DNA of 9,819 bases from Burkholderiaceae bacterium (GTDB lineage Bacteria; Pseudomonadota; Gammaproteobacteria; Burkholderiales; Burkholderiaceae_C), in contig JAFMJA010000087.1 in assembly GCA_017853735.1 (NCBI GenBank), forward strand, positions 1-9,819, in the 5' to 3' direction. Below the pieces are notes generated by a model. It saw only the letters and a list, made by a program, of their open reading frames with translations, made no database searches and was not told the DNA's origin. This document shows, one piece after another, positions 7,120 through 9,819 of the stretch. Each line of letters begins with the position of its first letter. The stretch's first letter is position 1. The position numbers were made by a program, and so were the translations under genes.

Positions 7120-7125
7120 AACAAG

Positions 7126-7431
7126 ATGCCCGCCGCCTACATCATCGTTGACATGCAGATCGCCGACATGGAGCAATACAAGCAGTACATGGCCAGCGCA
7201 CCGGCTGCGGTGGCAGCAGCCGGCGGTGAGTACTTGGTGCGCGGCGGGCGTTTCGAAGCCCTTGAAGGCGATTGGCAGCCCCAGCGCATGGCCATGCTGA
7301 AATTCCCCAGCTACGATGCTGCCAAAGCCTTTTACGATGGCGAGCAATACCGGGCGGCTCGCGCCAAGCGTGTCGGCACCACCAAATTTTTCAACATGAT
7401 TCTGGTCGAGGGCGTTCCAGCCCCGGTCTGA
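7126..7431 (+). CDS. DUF1330 family protein, small dimeric alpha/beta barrel type
   Basis: This 101-residue cytoplasmic protein of the DUF1330 family adopts a ferredoxin-like dimeric alpha-beta barrel fold. No biochemical role is established to my knowledge. The family pattern is visible: an N-terminal strand AAYIIVDMQIADMEQYKQY (3-21), the central GGEYLVRGGRFEALEGDW (33-50), RMAMLKFPSYDAAKAFYD (54-71) and YRAARAKR (75-82). There is no signal peptide, membrane segment or cysteine. The ATG at 7126 has GGAG six bases upstream. The gene lies 17 bp after kdsA and 29 bp before eno, so it is almost certainly expressed with them. A link to PEP or Kdo metabolism is only a guess from this position. 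Confidence 0.9.
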   Translation: MPAAYIIVDMQIADMEQYKQYMASAPAAVAAAGGEYLVRGGRFEALEGDWQPQRMAMLKFPSYDAAKAFYDGEQYRAARAKRVGTTKFFNMILVEGVPAPV

Positions 7432-7450
7432 TCTGGCTTTTTAAATCTTC

Positions 7451-7455
7451 AAGGA
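7451..7455 (+). promoter_or_regulatory. Ribosome binding site deciding the eno start
   Basis: AAGGA lies five bases before the ATG at 7461, where the protein begins MSAIVDIVGREILDSRGNP as enolases do. It excludes an in-frame upstream extension to 7272 that would overlap the DUF1330 gene. Confidence 0.8.
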
Positions 7456-7460
7456 ATCGA

Positions 7461-8744
7461 ATGAGTGCAATCGTAGATATCGTCGGCCGGGAAATCCTGG
7501 ACTCGCGTGGCAATCCCACTGTGGAATGCGATGTGCTGCTGGAGTCTGGCACCATGGGGCGTGCTGCTGTGCCCTCGGGTGCTTCCACTGGTAGCCGCGA
7601 AGCCATTGAATTGCGCGACGGTGATATGAGCCGTTACCTGGGCAAAGGCGTGCTCAAAGCCGTAGAAAACATCAACACCGAAATCAGTGAAGCGGTTCTG
7701 GGTCTGGATGCCTCCGAGCAGGCGTTTCTGGACAAGACCCTGATCGATCTGGATGGCACCGATAACAAAAGCCGTCTGGGTGCCAATGCCACGCTGGCAG
7801 TTTCCATGGCGGTAGCCCGGGCTGCTGCGGAAGAGGCTGGATTGCCGCTGTACCGGTATTTTGGCGGTATGGGTGGCATGCAGATGCCCGTGCCCATGAT
7901 GAATGTGATCAACGGCGGCGCCCACGCCAACAACAACCTGGACCTGCAGGAACTCATGATTCTTCCGGTGGGCGCACCCAGTTTTCGCGAAGCGGTCCGT
8001 TATGGCGCTGAAGTGTTTCATGCACTCAAGAAGATCATCCATGACAAGGGGATGAGCACAGCTGTCGGCGACGAAGGTGGTTTCGCGCCCAGCGTGGCCA
8101 GCCATGAGGCGGCCATTCAGCTGATCCTGGAGGCCATCGACAAAGCGGGCTTCACAGCGGGCGAGCAGATTGCCCTGGGCCTGGACTGCGCCGCCAGTGA
8201 GTTCTTCAAGGATGGTCAATACCATCTCGAAGGCGAAGGGCTGAGCCTGAGTGCCCCGGAATGGACCGACATTCTTGCCACCTGGTGCGACAAGTACCCG
8301 ATCATCAGCATTGAGGATGGCATGCACGAGGCCGACTGGGAGGGCTGGAAGCACCTGACCGAGCGTTTGGGCAGCAAGGTTCAGCTGGTGGGCGATGACC
8401 TGTTTGTCACCAACACCAAAATCCTCAAAGAGGGCATCGACAAGCGTATCGCCAACTCAATTCTCATCAAGATCAATCAGATCGGCACCCTGACCGAAAC
8501 CTTTGCCGCCATTGAAATGGCCAAGCGCGCTGGCTATACCGCTGTCATCAGCCACCGCAGCGGTGAAACCGAAGACGCCACCATCGCCGACATTGCAGTG
8601 GGCACCAATGCTGGCCAGATCAAAACTGGCTCGATGAGCCGATCTGACCGCATGGCCAAATACAACCAGCTGCTGCGCATTGAAGAAGACCTGGGCGAGG
8701 TGGTCAGCTACCCTGGTCGTTCGGCTTTTTACAATTTGAGATAA
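7461..8744 (+). CDS. eno: Enolase (phosphopyruvate hydratase)
   Basis: Enolase interconverts 2-phosphoglycerate and PEP in glycolysis and gluconeogenesis. In some proteobacteria it is also part of the RNA degradosome. The 427 residues match the family (E. coli 432). Visible features are the substrate loop SGAST (39-43), His155 in GGAHANN, the catalytic acid Glu205 in GDEGGFAP, Mg2+ ligands Asp242, Glu285 (SIEDGMHE) and Asp312 (GDDLFVTN), catalytic Lys337 in the signature ILIKINQIGTLTE, and SHRSGETED (364-372). All key residues are intact. The start at 7461 has a clear AAGGA. The gene sits between the DUF1330 gene and ftsB, the usual eno-ftsB neighbour pair of many proteobacteria. There is no terminator-like hairpin in the 45 bp that follow, so read-through into ftsB is likely. 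Confidence 0.99.
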   Translation: MSAIVDIVGREILDSRGNPTVECDVLLESGTMGRAAVPSGASTGSREAIELRDGDMSRYLGKGVLKAVENINTEISEAVLGLDASEQAFLDKTLIDLDGTDNKSRLGANATLAVSMAVARAAAEEAGLPLYRYFGGMGGMQMPVPMMNVINGGAHANNNLDLQELMILPVGAPSFREAVRYGAEVFHALKKIIHDKGMSTAVGDEGGFAPSVASHEAAIQLILEAIDKAGFTAGEQIALGLDCAASEFFKDGQYHLEGEGLSLSAPEWTDILATWCDKYPIISIEDGMHEADWEGWKHLTERLGSKVQLVGDDLFVTNTKILKEGIDKRIANSILIKINQIGTLTETFAAIEMAKRAGYTAVISHRSGETEDATIADIAVGTNAGQIKTGSMSRSDRMAKYNQLLRIEEDLGEVVSYPGRSAFYNLR

Positions 8745-8789
8745 GGTATGCCGCAGTCTGACACCTTCTCCCAGCGTGATGGATGAGTG

Positions 8790-9068
8790 ATGGCCTCACG
8801 CCTGGTCACCCTGATCCTGCTTGGCTTGTTGCTGGTATTGCAAGCCCAGCTTTGGGTGGGACGTGGCAGTGTGCCCAATGTGGCGCGCATGACTACTGAT
8901 CTTGACCAGCAAAAACAGAAGAATGCCCAGGCCAAACTGGACAATGATCGACTGGCAGCCGAAGTGCTAGATGTGCAGAACGGCTTGGATTATGTAGAGG
9001 AAAAAGCCCGCCTGGAGCTCGGCATGGTCAAGCCCAACGAGATCTACGTACACTACACACGGCCTTGA
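8790..9068 (+). CDS. ftsB: Cell division protein FtsB
   Basis: FtsB is a small bitopic inner-membrane protein that forms the FtsQ-FtsB-FtsL complex, linking early and late divisome steps and activating septal peptidoglycan synthesis. The 92-residue protein has one N-terminal membrane segment (about 5-23, LVTLILLGLLLVLQAQLWV), then the typical GRGSVPNVARM hinge, a periplasmic coiled coil rich in Gln, Asn, Lys and Asp (about 34-68), and the conserved end VEEKARLELGMVKPNEIYV (69-87). The ATG at 8790 is preceded by an in-frame GTG at 8787, so the start could shift by one codon. A weak GGA lies at 8781-8783. The downstream P-loop gene begins in the ftsB stop codon (TTGA), which suggests translational coupling. 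Confidence 0.95.
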   Translation: MASRLVTLILLGLLLVLQAQLWVGRGSVPNVARMTTDLDQQKQKNAQAKLDNDRLAAEVLDVQNGLDYVEEKARLELGMVKPNEIYVHYTRP

Positions 9069-9484
9069 GCACAGCGCCGAGCACACCCCCCCATCGCATC
9101 GCCATTCTGGGTGCGCCGCAGAGCGGAAAAACCTGGTTGGCAAACCAGCTTCGCATTTGCCGGCCGCAATTGCAGATCCTGGATGATCCTGCCCCCAGCC
9201 TACCCGCTGAACTGACCCTGTTGATGGGTCTGGACCTGCCTGCGAGCGCTGGCCAGCAAGACGCCAGCCTTCGTCATCAACTCCAAAGCAGTGGGGTGGC
9301 TTACAGCGTGGTCTATGGCCAGGAAGAGGAGCGCTTGCGCAATGCCCTTCGCCTGATCGAGCCCGAGCCTGCAGCGACCCGGCGCTGGACATGGGCGTGC
9401 GAGGCATGCTCCGACCCCGACTGCGAGCACCGGCTCTTTACTGGACTGAGCCGCTCGACGGCGGCTGAACCTCAGCAGTTGTAA
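9065..9484 (+). CDS. Small P-loop NTPase-like protein with C-terminal Cys/His cluster, function unknown
   Basis: I cannot assign this gene to a named family. The 139-residue protein has a clear Walker A motif, GAPQSGKT (16-23), after a short strand RIAIL. It also has a possible Walker B strand TLLMGLDLP (Asp57), another strand AYSVVYG (79-85), an acidic helix, and a C-terminal CEACSDPDCEH (112-122), a C-x2-C-x4-C-x-H arrangement that could bind zinc. There is no signal peptide or membrane segment. The first ATG in frame (residue 54) would lose the Walker A, so the start must be a non-ATG codon. The TTG at 9065 overlaps the ftsB stop as TTGA, which favours reinitiation by ribosomes finishing ftsB. 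The last 47 bp overlap the convergent hslO gene. It is about half the size of most P-loop GTPases and lacks a visible NKxD guanine motif. The open frame, Walker A and placement make it likely to be real. Confidence 0.75.
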   Translation: MSTAPSTPPHRIAILGAPQSGKTWLANQLRICRPQLQILDDPAPSLPAELTLLMGLDLPASAGQQDASLRHQLQSSGVAYSVVYGQEEERLRNALRLIEPEPAATRRWTWACEACSDPDCEHRLFTGLSRSTAAEPQQL

Positions 9485-9819
9485 ACAATTGGCCGACATC
9501 CACACTATCAAACCGGTAGTGGGCTCCACAAAATTCGCAGCTCACTTCGATACTGCCACGCTCGGCAATGATTTCATGGGCCTCATGAGAACCCAGGCCA
9601 CGGACCATATTGGCCACCCGCTGGCGGCTGCAGGTACAGGCAAAGCGTGGGCCTTGTTCTCCCTGTAAGGCCTCAAAGCGCTGCAGCCTCTCTTGCCAGA
9701 ACAGACGGTGCAGAATGGTATCCACACTCAGCGTGAGCAATTCTTCCCGCTTCAGACTGCCCCCCAGAGTGGCGATACGGTTGTAATGCTCATCCGCCTC
9801 CTGTGCAGAATACTCGCTC
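9438..9819 (-). CDS. hslO: Hsp33 redox-regulated chaperone, C-terminal part
   Basis: Hsp33 is a cytoplasmic holdase chaperone that is switched on by oxidation when a C-terminal zinc site is lost. The 126 residues present continue through the right edge, so the N-terminal half is missing. The reading from the edge begins SEYSAQEADEHYNRIATLGG, then EELLTLSVDTILHRLFWQE, as in the Hsp33 core linker. It reaches the redox switch CTC (in FACTCS) and, after 30 residues, CEFC (in VSCEFCGAHYRFDSVD), giving C-x-C-x30-C-x2-C with all four zinc cysteines intact. After VDVGQLF there is a short tail of about 14 residues (TTAEVQPPSSGSVQ), poor in conserved character and encoded in the stretch overlapping the P-loop gene. 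Assignment is firm. Confidence 0.95.
   Translation of the reverse strand, partial: SEYSAQEADEHYNRIATLGGSLKREELLTLSVDTILHRLFWQERLQRFEALQGEQGPRFACTCSRQRVANMVRGLGSHEAHEIIAERGSIEVSCEFCGAHYRFDSVDVGQLFTTAEVQPPSSGSVQ

Noticed and set aside
7272..7460. N-terminal extension of eno into the DUF1330 gene (start at 7272)
   Set aside because: Enolase proteins begin at the MSAIVDIVGREILDSRGNP point (7461), which has AAGGA upstream. The extension is out of frame with the DUF1330 gene and looks random.
7449..8354. Minus-strand open frame (301 codons) antisense to eno
   Set aside because: It is a shadow of the eno codons, with no motif and no ribosome site.

Overview
This is a gene-dense, moderately GC-rich stretch of a Gram-negative chromosome. 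The gene content (kdsA for lipopolysaccharide, the divisome gene ftsB, the Hsp33 gene hslO) and the order pyrG-kdsA-DUF1330-eno-ftsB suggest a betaproteobacterium of the order Burkholderiales, probably close to Comamonadaceae. That placement comes from remembered gene order and protein style, not from a search. I see no insertion sequence, prophage, CRISPR array, tRNA or rRNA. Every intergenic gap is about 105 bp or shorter, so this is a core housekeeping region.

Layout, left to right. The 3' part of an M20-family amidohydrolase gene enters from the left edge (+). It converges on a gene for a JmjC/cupin ribosomal-protein hydroxylase of the RoxA/YcfD type (-). Divergent from that gene is a SlyD-like FKBP peptidyl-prolyl isomerase (+), which converges on dut (-). 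dut lies just downstream of coaBC on the minus strand, and the two probably form one transcription unit (pantothenate to coenzyme A, and dUTP removal). coaBC is divergent from pyrG across a compact shared control region at about 4465-4569. pyrG starts a five- or six-gene plus-strand run: pyrG, kdsA, a DUF1330 gene, eno, ftsB and a small P-loop protein gene. The gaps are 10, 17, 29 and 45 bp, and the last junction overlaps by 4 bp. The run converges on hslO (-), which leaves through the right edge.

The plus-strand run links CTP synthesis (PyrG), Kdo-8-phosphate synthesis from PEP (KdsA), PEP formation (enolase) and septum assembly (FtsB). CTP is needed to activate Kdo (CMP-Kdo), and PEP is both the enolase product and the KdsA substrate, so the grouping makes metabolic sense.

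The most interesting item is the last gene of the run, at 9065-9484. It encodes a 139-residue protein with a clear Walker A motif and a C-terminal Cys/His cluster. It appears to start at a TTG fused to the ftsB stop codon, and its 3' end overlaps hslO by 47 bp. Secondary points are the coaBC/pyrG control region, with competing start and promoter signals and a hairpin plus mini-ORF before pyrG, and an unusual metal-site loop in KdsA. I found no convincing novel multi-gene system.
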